DNA of 33,301 nt from Phil1 sp964612925 (GTDB lineage: Bacteria > Bacillota > Clostridia > Christensenellales > CAG-138). A program made the translations under genes and the position numbers. The notes below the pieces were generated by a model, which saw only the letters and a list, made by a program, of their open reading frames with translations, was not told the DNA's origin and ran no database searches. Below are positions 23,903 through 32,187 of the stretch, piece after piece; the first letter of the stretch is position 1, and every line of letters starts with the position of its first letter. The DNA lies in assembly GCA_964612925.1 (NCBI GenBank), contig CAZTFU010000021.1, positions 1-33,301 on the forward strand. The letters are read 5' to 3'.

Positions 23903-24969
23903 GATGTAAACATCCTCATTTCTTTTTGAATTATGTTCTTTAGCTGATCATAATAGCTGTTTAGCTTCTCGTGATTATATTCGTATTCTTTCTTGGGAAT
24001 CGATCGGTAAATAAGTTCTATTTGCTTCGCGTCATCTGCGAATTTTATATACTCAAGATACTTTATCCACTCGTAACACCCTTTTACCTTATGACTTTTG
24101 CTGTTGACCACAATGCATGGCGTTCCCGTAATGGCCGCAAATATCATTCCGTGCAGTCTGTCCGTTATCACAAGCTCCGCTGAGCGAAATTCGGCATACT
24201 TTTCCTCCAGTTCCGCTTCTCGCTCAAATATCTCGACGGGAACTCCTATATTCATATCCGAATGCCATACATTATCTCCGAACAACTTTCTTGCCTGCTC
24301 GTTAATTTCATTTTCCATTACCGCGGTTAGAGTTTTTTCTCTGTCGGCTCGCAGGCAAAGCATACATCCGCTCCTCGATTGCCATTCAATGCAATGGTTT
24401 AAGGATAGTGCCATATCGGGAATCAGCACAACGTTTTTGTACAACGGCTTCATTACGTTATATGAAACCTGTTCCCTTGCGCAAAGAATCAAATTTGAAT
24501 GTGCATTATAGATTCTTTGCGATTTTTGCTTTTCCTTCTCGCCATATTCTGATTCCTCGTAAAAAATCGTATTCGGCAAGCATATGATCGATGCCTTAGG
24601 GTTCTTGATTATCAGCTTGCGAAACAGCTTCTCCACCTCGGGCCAAAGCGTCCCAAGGTTCCCTCCCCCGTTTACAAGTATCAAATGCCCATCCATAACA
24701 TTCATGTATCCATGCCGATTTAACAAAGATAATTGCTTTGTTGTAACCTCGGTATAACCAAGCTTCAGTTCGGTCAACATTGTTGTAACCGCTTCCGCAA
24801 TGGCATGGTCGCCCATATTCCCATGCGTAGGCGAAAGTACAAAAAACGGCGTTCCTTTGTCCGTTTTCAGAAGCTGTCGCTTCAGCTCGATTGCCGCCTT
24901 TTTTGATTTTCTCGCCTCATACATGCACCCGTGAAGCTTTCTCAGCGGGTAAAGAATGTCTTTTTTCAT
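23893..24969 (-). CDS. Polysaccharide pyruvyl transferase family protein
   Basis: The 358-residue product matches the family that transfers pyruvate from phosphoenolpyruvate to sugars as a ketal. Motifs are SPTHGNMGDHAIAEA (46-60), LVNGGGNLGTLWPEVE (98-113) and, toward the C-terminus, VITDRLHGMIFAAITGTPC. Pyruvyl groups add negative charge to a surface polymer. The ATG at 24969 comes 2 bases after the Wzt stop and has no clear ribosome-binding site, so it probably relies on re-initiation. The gene is AT-richer than the resident genes. Confidence 0.9.
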   Translation of the reverse strand: MKKDILYPLRKLHGCMYEARKSKKAAIELKRQLLKTDKGTPFFVLSPTHGNMGDHAIAEAVTTMLTELKLGYTEVTTKQLSLLNRHGYMNVMDGHLILVNGGGNLGTLWPEVEKLFRKLIIKNPKASIICLPNTIFYEESEYGEKEKQKSQRIYNAHSNLILCAREQVSYNVMKPLYKNVVLIPDMALSLNHCIEWQSRSGCMLCLRADREKTLTAVMENEINEQARKLFGDNVWHSDMNIGVPVEIFEREAELEEKYAEFRSAELVITDRLHGMIFAAITGTPCIVVNSKSHKVKGCYEWIKYLEYIKFADDAKQIELIYRSIPKKEYEYNHEKLNSYYDQLKNIIQKEMRMFTSCR

Positions 24970-24971
24970 AG

Positions 24972-26249
24972 TTATTCTTGTGTGGTGACCAATTCGGGGA
25001 ACATCATATATCCCCACCACCTATGGTTCCATTCCATTTTGTTGTTGGCATCATCGTTCATTTCTTTTTCGAACATGAATGCACCTTCAACAACATCATG
25101 CATTTGGTTCGTACCGTATTCGTTAACCGAATATGCTGTTAGCTTTACTATATATTTCCCCGGAGCAAGGCAATCTGTCCTTAGGGTCAGTTCCGTCTGA
25201 TTGTGTCCCTCCCGCACGGTTATGCACGGCTTCGACGTTGCAAGCCCCACCACTGTCTTATCCGCCGATTCCACAGTCATTCGAAATGCCATATCATCAA
25301 TTTTCTTTTTTGACTTAAAGTCCACCCTTACCGCAATGTTTTCATTTCCTGTATACGTTGTGGTATTTGTATTAACAAAGGTAACCGTTTCCACAAAAAC
25401 TTTTTGATCGATAATAGCATTATTTCGGACTATTCCCGTGCAATCGTTGACCAAGCTTGTTGTATATTGATTGCTCATATACACCCCAATTGCCTCCTCC
25501 ACGTCGCCGTCAAAGACGACGCGGCCGTGGTCGAGGACGATGCAGCGGGTGCAGAGCTGGCGGATGGTGTTCATGTTGTGGCTGACGTAAAGCACGGTAC
25601 GGCCTTCGCTGTTGGCGGCGTCGCCCATTTTGCCAAGGCACTTTTGCTGGAATTTCATGTCGCCCACGGCAAGCACCTCGTCCATGACCATTATTTCGCA
25701 GTCAAGGTGCGCGGCCACGGCAAATGCAAGCTTTACATACATGCCGCTTGAGTATCGCTTAACGGGCGTGTCTATAAACTGCTCCATTTCGGCAAATTCC
25801 ACTATTTGATCGAACTTGCGGTCTATTTCGGCCTTTGTCATGCCGAGTATCGCGCCGTTCATATAAACGTTTTCACGCCCCGTCAATTCGGGATGAAAGC
25901 CCGTACCGACCTCAAGCATTGATGCAATGCGGCCGTTATAGCCTATTGTGCCGCTTGTCGGCGCGGTAACGCGGGAAAGCAGTTTCAAAAGCGTTGACTT
26001 GCCCGCCCCATTGTGGCCTATTATGCCAAGTGCCTCGCCTTTTTTTACCTCAATTGAAACGTCATCAAGCGCAAGGAACTTTTCCCCGATGCGCTGCGCC
26101 GTGCTTGAGCCTATTTTGCTGTTCGGGTCCTCCTTGCCGCGGATGCGAGCCATCAGGCTTTGCAAATCTCCGCGCAACGTGCCGCCGCCTATTGCACCAA
26201 GGCGGTATTCTTTTGAAACATGATCTATTTTTATTGCAAGTTCTTCCAT
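24972..26249 (-). CDS. wzt: ABC exporter ATPase for surface polysaccharide (Wzt type)
   Basis: The ATP-binding subunit of a Wzm/Wzt exporter, 425 residues. The nucleotide-binding domain covers about 1-255, with Walker A GHNGAGKST (78-86), signature YSSGMYVKLAFA (166-177) and Walker B EIMVMDEV (185-192). Residues about 265-415 are a Wzt C-terminal beta-domain, which in known systems binds the polymer end and sets specificity. Base use changes sharply at about 25495, residue 252: the ATPase part is GC-rich like the resident genes, and the C-terminal part is AT-rich. This suggests a domain exchange. It follows wzm by 9 bases. Confidence 0.94.
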   Translation of the reverse strand: MEELAIKIDHVSKEYRLGAIGGGTLRGDLQSLMARIRGKEDPNSKIGSSTAQRIGEKFLALDDVSIEVKKGEALGIIGHNGAGKSTLLKLLSRVTAPTSGTIGYNGRIASMLEVGTGFHPELTGRENVYMNGAILGMTKAEIDRKFDQIVEFAEMEQFIDTPVKRYSSGMYVKLAFAVAAHLDCEIMVMDEVLAVGDMKFQQKCLGKMGDAANSEGRTVLYVSHNMNTIRQLCTRCIVLDHGRVVFDGDVEEAIGVYMSNQYTTSLVNDCTGIVRNNAIIDQKVFVETVTFVNTNTTTYTGNENIAVRVDFKSKKKIDDMAFRMTVESADKTVVGLATSKPCITVREGHNQTELTLRTDCLAPGKYIVKLTAYSVNEYGTNQMHDVVEGAFMFEKEMNDDANNKMEWNHRWWGYMMFPELVTTQE

Positions 26250-26258
26250 ATTCTCACC

Positions 26259-27119
26259 TCAAACCGTATCCATGAACGTCTTTTCAACCCTATTGAAAAG
26301 CATAATGCCAAGGAACAGCACCGCAAGCGTTATTGCCCAGCTTATAAAATAATAGCTCCATTCTATTGAGCCTATGCCCAAATATCCATAGCGGAACATG
26401 TTCACCACACTCGTTACGGGGTTGCACATGTACAGCGCATGCAGCTTACCACCCGGCGCAAATACCGAAAAGCCGTACATATCATATGCAATGGGGGTTG
26501 CGTACATCCAAAGCTGAGTTCCAAAGCCCACAAGCATTGCAAGGTCGCGGTATTTAGTGGTCAGCGCGGATATGATTATGCCGAAGCCAAGGCTTAACAG
26601 CGCAAGCTGTAAAATCAGCAACGGCGTCATCAAAGCCCACCAATTCGGCTGCACGCCCTGCTTTGTTACGGCATAATACACAAGGAATATTATAAGAAAA
26701 ACATACTGTATGGCAAGGCTTATCAGTTCGGAAAACACGGTTGAAAGCGGCATAACAAGGCGCGGGAAATACACCTTGCCCATGGTTGCGCTGTTCGCAA
26801 CGAACGTGTTTGCGGTCTGGGCGAGGCAGTTTGAAAAATACGTCCAAAGTATCGTGCCCGAAAGGTAGAACACGAATGACGGCACTCCGCCCGGCGCAAG
26901 CCCGGCAATGTTGCCGAACACCAACGTGAACACAACCGTTGTCAGCAGCGGCTGAATTATCGCCCACGCCGGTCCAAGCACGGTCTGCTTATACTTGGAC
27001 ACAAAATTGCGCTTAACGAACAGGAATACCAAGTCCCGATAAGCGTAAACTTCCTTCAGCTTCAGGTCAAACCAACCGTTCTTGGGTTGGATGAGGGTTT
27101 CGAAATGTTGGGTTTGCAT
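26259..27119 (-). CDS. wzm: ABC exporter permease for surface polysaccharide (Wzm type)
   Basis: A 286-residue ABC-2 type permease with about six membrane segments. YKQTVLGPAWAIIQPLL (43-59) is the conserved N-terminal stretch of O-antigen/teichoic-acid exporters of the Wzm/TagG class. Together with Wzt it would carry a finished lipid-linked polymer across the membrane. Codon use (ATA for isoleucine) is that of the resident genes, unlike the neighbouring glycosyltransferase and downstream Wzt domain, so the exporter core may be the stable part of a variable locus. It lies 14 bases after the GT2 gene. Confidence 0.94.
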   Translation of the reverse strand: MQTQHFETLIQPKNGWFDLKLKEVYAYRDLVFLFVKRNFVSKYKQTVLGPAWAIIQPLLTTVVFTLVFGNIAGLAPGGVPSFVFYLSGTILWTYFSNCLAQTANTFVANSATMGKVYFPRLVMPLSTVFSELISLAIQYVFLIIFLVYYAVTKQGVQPNWWALMTPLLILQLALLSLGFGIIISALTTKYRDLAMLVGFGTQLWMYATPIAYDMYGFSVFAPGGKLHALYMCNPVTSVVNMFRYGYLGIGSIEWSYYFISWAITLAVLFLGIMLFNRVEKTFMDTV

Positions 27120-27133
27120 ATATTATACTCCGT

Positions 27134-28177
27134 TTATTGATAACGATTCGCAATGCCCTTTCGCTGTCTGATGCGGTAAAATGCCCACCATGCAATAAAG
27201 CAGTCCGCACCCCGTGCTATACGCTTCGTATTTGATTGGGGCAATTGGTCAATGCCTTTTCGGGCAAGGTCATAATATAACTCGTCTGAAATCAGCTCGC
27301 TATATAAGTGCTTACGCGTCATAAATCCTATCTGTTTATTTGGAGCAAACAGCATTTCAAGCCTATTGAAGTAATGCTTGTTTGCTGCCCAAAGATAAAT
27401 TTCCGGTAAAACTTCCCGCAATACTCCCATGCGTTCCGCAACTTCCCAAATGCCATGTGCCATGATATGGGCACTTACAATTTCAGATTGCCCCAAAATG
27501 CCATCATTTGACGGGCAGTAGCATTTATAGTCAACACGATAATCATACTGTACAGATGGAATATAAACAATCTTATCCACGCAACGGATATAACGGCAAT
27601 TGAAATCGAAATCCTCCGCACTCCGCAGCATTTGGTTAAATCTCAGACTGTTTTTTTCAATCACATCGCGGCAATACAGCTTACAGTATGGCGGAAAAAT
27701 CAGGAATCCGAATACCAGTTTGCGAAACATCTCGGCATCATTTCTTTCTCCGCAAAAAGATACGCTAAATTGCTCCGAAAAATCCCTTGCAACTTTTCCG
27801 TTTTGAGAAAAAGGTTGATAATCCGACATCACAAGCACGTTGGGATCATCGGTCTTCTGATACGCAGAGCATAAATCCTTGAGATAGTTTTCTCCAATGT
27901 GATCATCACTGTCCACAAATACGACATACCTTCCCCGTGCATATGCCAACCCCAAATTTCTGGCCGAAGACACGCCGCCGTTTTCCTTGTGAATCACTCG
28001 GACTCGTGAATCCTTCTCGGAATATGTATCGCACATCGCTCCGCATGCATCCGTAGAGCCGTCGTCCACAAGGATCAGCTCAAAATCAGTGTACGTTTGT
28101 GCAAGGATACTGTCGACACACGCAGGAAGATAGGCTTCAGCTTTATAAACGGGAACAATTACAGAAATCAGTGACAT
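27134..28177 (-). CDS. Family 2 glycosyltransferase
   Basis: A 347-residue GT-A transferase opening MSLISVIVPVYKAEAYLPAC, with Asp38-Asp39 in LVDDGSTD and DSDD at 89-92. It probably assembles the polymer exported by the adjacent Wzm/Wzt. The N-terminal 75 residues are close to those of the GT2 at 22925-23902. The second half differs and is AT-rich with ATT/ATC isoleucine codons, pointing to a distinct acceptor and separate origin. It follows the racemase gene by 17 bases. Confidence 0.92.
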   Translation of the reverse strand: MSLISVIVPVYKAEAYLPACVDSILAQTYTDFELILVDDGSTDACGAMCDTYSEKDSRVRVIHKENGGVSSARNLGLAYARGRYVVFVDSDDHIGENYLKDLCSAYQKTDDPNVLVMSDYQPFSQNGKVARDFSEQFSVSFCGERNDAEMFRKLVFGFLIFPPYCKLYCRDVIEKNSLRFNQMLRSAEDFDFNCRYIRCVDKIVYIPSVQYDYRVDYKCYCPSNDGILGQSEIVSAHIMAHGIWEVAERMGVLREVLPEIYLWAANKHYFNRLEMLFAPNKQIGFMTRKHLYSELISDELYYDLARKGIDQLPQSNTKRIARGADCFIAWWAFYRIRQRKGIANRYQ

Positions 28178-28194
28178 GGTTCTTGTTCAATAAT

Positions 28195-28899
28195 TTACTT
28201 GCACTCTGCCTGCAGAACCTTCACGGCGCTTCTCAGTGGGTCATATACACGAATTCCCATCAAAGCACCCTTGGGCAGCTTTGAGAATAGTACAGGAAAT
28301 TCGGTGCATCCAAGAATTAATGCATCGCCTGAGAAGGATCGAATCATTTTAACAAAAGCATCCAGCGTATCATCTGTGATTTTATTTTGCTTAACCGCCT
28401 CAATCAGCTCTCGTTGTTTCAGATACTGTTCAGCTTTAGGAATAGTAACAGGTATTCCATAATGTTCAAGTGCATGGTGAAACACTCCGGACTGAATCGT
28501 TCCTTCCGAGGCAATCAATGAGACTTCTTTTTCATTGGCTTCTGCAAGTTCACGGCAGCAGGCATCAATAATGCTGACGATCCGCCCTTTTGATTCCGGG
28601 ACTGCCTTGTAAATATCCGAAAGAAAACAATGGGATGTATTACATGCCAATACGATCTTTGTCGCACCGGCATTGAGCAAAGACGTAACGGAATCGCACA
28701 TCTCATCCACAAGCAGGCTGCGTTTTGTTCCTTCAAGAACCGCCAAAACGCGGCTTGGCATTGTACACCGATTATCGATCAGGATTCTCGGACGCTCCCA
28801 CTCCTTTTTTGCGGGGAAAGCATCCAATAGTTCCTGAAAAAAATGCAACGTCGCATAAGAGCCCATTCCGCCTAAAACACCGATTATATCCTGATACAT
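28195..28899 (-). CDS. Aspartate/glutamate racemase family protein
   Basis: A 234-residue member of the cofactor-independent Asp/Glu racemase superfamily. The opening IGVLGGMGSYATLHFFQELL is typical, and both catalytic cysteines are present: Cys86 in LACNTSH and Cys198 in LGCTEFPVL, so it should be an active racemase. The amino acid cannot be told from sequence. Position inside the polysaccharide cluster, 3 bases after a sugar- or choline-phosphate-type nucleotidyltransferase gene, suggests it provides a D-amino acid (or related acid) for a polymer substituent rather than for peptidoglycan. Expression starts from GAGGGGTAAGAA before the ATG. Confidence 0.88.
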   Translation of the reverse strand: MYQDIIGVLGGMGSYATLHFFQELLDAFPAKKEWERPRILIDNRCTMPSRVLAVLEGTKRSLLVDEMCDSVTSLLNAGATKIVLACNTSHCFLSDIYKAVPESKGRIVSIIDACCRELAEANEKEVSLIASEGTIQSGVFHHALEHYGIPVTIPKAEQYLKQRELIEAVKQNKITDDTLDAFVKMIRSFSGDALILGCTEFPVLFSKLPKGALMGIRVYDPLRSAVKVLQAECK

Positions 28900-28902
28900 T
28901 TC

Positions 28903-29553
28903 TTACCCCTCATATCCGTTTCGAATCCATTGCACAGCCCGTTCGTAGTCGTCAATCGTATCAATTTCTTTTGTCCGTAAGTATATCATCGGAAGTGGCA
29001 ACATCGGCTCAATCAAATGAAACACATGACGTTTACCGGGCTTTAGGTGATCCAAACGCATTTTGGCAAAGCCCGTCCATTCATATTGACCTATTTCCTG
29101 CGAAAAGCCTGTAACCATTTTTACGCCATTAATCACTTCAATCGGCATGACCCACGGATTATCGGTGGAGGGAGTTGTCCCGCCGACGCAACCACCGTCA
29201 TATTCAATGCCTGCAATCAGATCATCCGGATGAACAAGCAAGTCTCCGTCCAGTGCCACAACGTATTCACGGCCGTGTTTTGCACCCAACGTAAAACTTG
29301 CCCCTGTTCCGGTATTACGATAATCGTGATTAAATACGAATAATACATCCTTACGAACCGTATTAACCACGTCAATCACCTGTCCAGCTTGATACCCAAC
29401 CACCACACGAATGTCATCGTAGTCTTTCAAAATTTCGAGCTGTCGCTCGATCAATGTTTTTCCCTCAATCTCCACCAGAGCCTTCGTGCAGCCAAGGCCA
29501 AGCCGAGTTCCCATACCCGCGCAGCTTATTATAATGGACACGTTGTTTTTCAT
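28903..29553 (-). CDS. MobA/LicC-like nucleotidyltransferase
   Basis: The 216-residue product has a Rossmann-like nucleotidyltransferase fold: SCAGMGTRLG (10-19) binds the NTP phosphates, Lys24 in TKALVEIEGK, and LDGDLLVHP (101-109) holds the metal-binding aspartates. The size and motifs fit the LicC/PntC group, which activates phosphocholine or phosphonates as CDP derivatives; a sugar-phosphate substrate is also possible. With licD two genes upstream, CTP-dependent activation of a small phospho-alcohol is the most economical reading. The ATG at 29553 follows a GAGGGGGGAATC ribosome-binding site; an ATG 21 bases earlier has none. Confidence 0.82.
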   Translation of the reverse strand: MKNNVSIIISCAGMGTRLGLGCTKALVEIEGKTLIERQLEILKDYDDIRVVVGYQAGQVIDVVNTVRKDVLFVFNHDYRNTGTGASFTLGAKHGREYVVALDGDLLVHPDDLIAGIEYDGGCVGGTTPSTDNPWVMPIEVINGVKMVTGFSQEIGQYEWTGFAKMRLDHLKPGKRHVFHLIEPMLPLPMIYLRTKEIDTIDDYERAVQWIRNGYEG

Positions 29554-29563
29554 GATTCCCCCC

Positions 29564-30175
29564 TCATTCATCACAAAGTGTATTCAGAAACGTACAGAGA
29601 CGGTGTTCATCGCAAATCACATGTGTAGCATTGCACATTAAAGAATACGCCACCTGACGAACACCGCCGTATCCGATTCCGATCTCGGCCAGACGAATCA
29701 TCTCAGCATCATTGCTGCCATCTCCAACGGCAACGACCGGAGCTATGAATTGACTTGTGATTTTCTCTTTATCTGCGACGCTGTTTACCGAGACGATTCT
29801 GTCATCGGCAACACTAACCGTTGAGCAAAAGCAGTGTGACATTGGCAATCCGATTCGCTGCATTAATCTTTCGATCCACACGTCAATGTTTCCCGTAACA
29901 ATATAGCACCGATCCTTATGTGTTTGAATAAAGTGCACCACTTCCTCATTTAATGGAGTCTTTTCCACGATTTCAGCAACGCGACTTACGGGAATAGGCT
30001 TTAACATCTCAAGTCGTGCCAAAAAGCTGCTTTGGAACGGAATTTCCCCTCGCATGGTTTTTTCTGTCATTTCCTGCATTTCCGCCAGTAAACCGACCTG
30101 CTCTGCCAATGCAGGCAGAATTTCCATTTTTGTAACCGTTGCATCAAGGTCAAACAAAAACACCCTGTTATTCAT
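29564..30175 (-). CDS. SerB-like HAD-IB phosphatase
   Basis: A 203-residue haloacid-dehalogenase phosphatase. Motif I is FDLDATVT (Asp9 nucleophile, Asp11), motif II IVTGN (Thr94), motif III Lys near 136-138 in ADKEKIT, motif IV GDGSNDAEM (151-159). The cap region (18-60), with TEKTMRGEIPFQSSFLARL, is that of phosphoserine phosphatase. Its first codon overlaps the stop of licD by 4 bases (ATGA), with GGAGG upstream, so the pair is co-translated. The substrate may be phosphoserine or a similar small phosphomonoester; in this setting it probably belongs to precursor synthesis for the LicD-transferred group. Confidence 0.87.
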   Translation of the reverse strand: MNNRVFLFDLDATVTKMEILPALAEQVGLLAEMQEMTEKTMRGEIPFQSSFLARLEMLKPIPVSRVAEIVEKTPLNEEVVHFIQTHKDRCYIVTGNIDVWIERLMQRIGLPMSHCFCSTVSVADDRIVSVNSVADKEKITSQFIAPVVAVGDGSNDAEMIRLAEIGIGYGGVRQVAYSLMCNATHVICDEHRLCTFLNTLCDE

Positions 30176-31191
30176 GAAATGTCCTCCTCTATCGGAATTA
30201 TACCCGCCTCTTTTAAAAAGGTAATTCCCGCCGAGAATCCCTCGTCAAATTCTGTAGTATGCGGCTCACTTACAGAAAACGGAAGCGACCAGATATCACC
30301 ATAGGCAAGTTCCAGCGCGTGCATATAGTTCTTCCACGCGTCATATTTCATCCCCTCAAATTCGACGATTTCGATACACAACGGATAAAAATCTTCGACT
30401 TTCATAATGCCGCGCGGATCACGGCTCCAATACGGGCAATCAATCGGCTCACAGAAGTAGTCACCGTGTCCAAACGCGGGGAGCTCGGCAAGAAGCGCGG
30501 ATTCATATTCCTCGAGTGCCGCATCCAGTGCATGATTCTCCACTGGGCGGCAATATTTTTTGCCTAAATGCGTTGCCGCAAGCTCCTGTATTTTTCTTCC
30601 GTATTCCCGGTTTGCCTGCTGCGTTTTCAGCCAGTCGGTAGCAAGATTTTCCGGTTTTACATCGATATAATCAAACACTAAAATATCTATCCAGAATACA
30701 TCCGTTCCGCGGTATTTAATTTTGGACATCCGCAACCCGGAAGCATAATTGTAGCAATATTCCGCGCGCAATTCCGCATCGTTTTCCAGAAGCTTTCGCA
30801 ACTTTAGATAGTCTTCCTTCATCATTCCTACATCGATATCATTATCCCATGGAATGAATCCGTGGTGCCGCACCGCCCCAAGCAGTGTACCGCCAACCAG
30901 AAACACATGCATTCCATTCTCTTCGCACAGCTTCTTAACACGCTGCAAAATATAGTTTTCGGCCAGTTGAATATCTCGCAGGCGTCCGGTAGCTTTTGGC
31001 ATGTTCAGATATACACGCTCTTTTGTCTGCTGCATAGTTTCGCCCGGCTGCATCATTGCGTTCCAAAACAGCATCTCGTTCTTTTTGCTCATCTCGCGCA
31101 TGTCATTTCGGAGCTTTTCCATCTCCTCCATCATGCGCCGCTCCGTTCGATATGACGGAAGATGCTTTTTTAGAAAATTACGAATACTCAC
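30172..31191 (-). CDS. licD: LicD family phosphotransferase
   Basis: A 339-residue protein with the LicD nucleotidyltransferase-type core: FLVGGTLLGAVRHHGFIPWD (97-116) followed by NDIDVGM, whose aspartates (116, 118, 120) bind metal. The first 45 residues are charged and helical, perhaps a coiled coil. LicD proteins move phosphocholine or related phospho-groups from a CDP carrier to cell-surface glycans. The start is GTG at 31191, 6 bases after GGAGG and 1 base after the acyltransferase stop. Choline-specific genes (licA, licB) are absent from the window, so the transferred group may not be choline. Confidence 0.9.
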   Translation of the reverse strand: MSIRNFLKKHLPSYRTERRMMEEMEKLRNDMREMSKKNEMLFWNAMMQPGETMQQTKERVYLNMPKATGRLRDIQLAENYILQRVKKLCEENGMHVFLVGGTLLGAVRHHGFIPWDNDIDVGMMKEDYLKLRKLLENDAELRAEYCYNYASGLRMSKIKYRGTDVFWIDILVFDYIDVKPENLATDWLKTQQANREYGRKIQELAATHLGKKYCRPVENHALDAALEEYESALLAELPAFGHGDYFCEPIDCPYWSRDPRGIMKVEDFYPLCIEIVEFEGMKYDAWKNYMHALELAYGDIWSLPFSVSEPHTTEFDEGFSAGITFLKEAGIIPIEEDIS

Positions 31192-31192
31192 G

Positions 31193-32182
31193 TTACCCCT
31201 CCAATCTTTGTATATTCATCTTCTTTTTATAATGCTTTCCCGCTAAAAACGGCAAATAGCGATTTATAGTATAAATGATCGGTACCTCTGCGGCGGCAAC
31301 CGCCGACAACATAACAATACCTGCCCAAAGCGGTGTTGCCGAAAAGTCCGTAATGCCAAGCAGTACGCCTACGGCTGCGTAAATAATATGATGTGTGCCA
31401 TAGATGATGATGCTGTTTCTGCCCGCCGTCACGAGAACTTTGTTTATCTTGTCGGGAAGCTGCGGTTTGCAAAGCTGTAAAACCGCGTATGTTCCGGCGA
31501 CACCGCTGATAATAAAGGCCAGCGTTTCAAGGGAAGGTCCATCACTTGAACATCTTCCGTAAATTGCCGATATAACAATCGGAATCACCCCCCCGATTAC
31601 CGCACAAAGCTTATTTTCTTTTTCAAATAATGCTTTGGCATAGAATCCTGCCGCAAAATACAGCATGTAATGACACGCCTGCATCAGCGCCTGCACATAT
31701 CGATTTCCTCCGCGTGGCAGTAGAAGGTATACCGCAAACAGAGCTAAACAAAGCACACCGACTATCCAATCTTTTTTCAAAAGTTTCTTCGCCGCACAGA
31801 AAATTACTTCAATCAAAAAAAGTGTAACCAAAAACCACATATTGGCATCATTAAACTGCAGCGATAAGGTGTTGAATATATATCCTTTTACATTCAAAGT
31901 TACACCATGCCGCAGAATGTCCGTCAGGACTCCCAGAATTTCAAAAAATATAAACGGAAGTCCGAAAGCATATATTCGTTTAAGTATAAACCGCATATAC
32001 TTTTGCTCATAAGATCTCGTGTGGGACATCAGCATGCCGCTTATAATAAAAAATGCGGGCATATGAAAGGCGTAAATAAAATTATGAACCGCTCCTGCCT
32101 GCCAAATATGGCCGATCACCGCCAAGATGATCAACACACCCTTTGCTCTGTCGATATTTTCTAAGCGTTTTGTATTTTCCAT
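31193..32182 (-). CDS. Acyltransferase 3 family membrane O-acyltransferase
   Basis: A 329-residue multi-spanning membrane protein of the acyltransferase-3 family (OafA-like), with about ten hydrophobic segments. The N-terminal signature is ENIDRAKGVLIILAVIGHIW followed by FHMPAFFIISGML, containing the conserved His of the first segment and the HMP motif. Such proteins usually O-acetylate surface sugars. The ATG at 32182 is preferred, 8 bases after GAAAGG; the in-frame GTG at 32191 overlaps the ribosome-binding site. It lies just after the Stealth gene and one base before licD. Confidence 0.88.
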   Translation of the reverse strand: MENTKRLENIDRAKGVLIILAVIGHIWQAGAVHNFIYAFHMPAFFIISGMLMSHTRSYEQKYMRFILKRIYAFGLPFIFFEILGVLTDILRHGVTLNVKGYIFNTLSLQFNDANMWFLVTLFLIEVIFCAAKKLLKKDWIVGVLCLALFAVYLLLPRGGNRYVQALMQACHYMLYFAAGFYAKALFEKENKLCAVIGGVIPIVISAIYGRCSSDGPSLETLAFIISGVAGTYAVLQLCKPQLPDKINKVLVTAGRNSIIIYGTHHIIYAAVGVLLGITDFSATPLWAGIVMLSAVAAAEVPIIYTINRYLPFLAGKHYKKKMNIQRLEG

Positions 32183-32187
32183 ACTTT

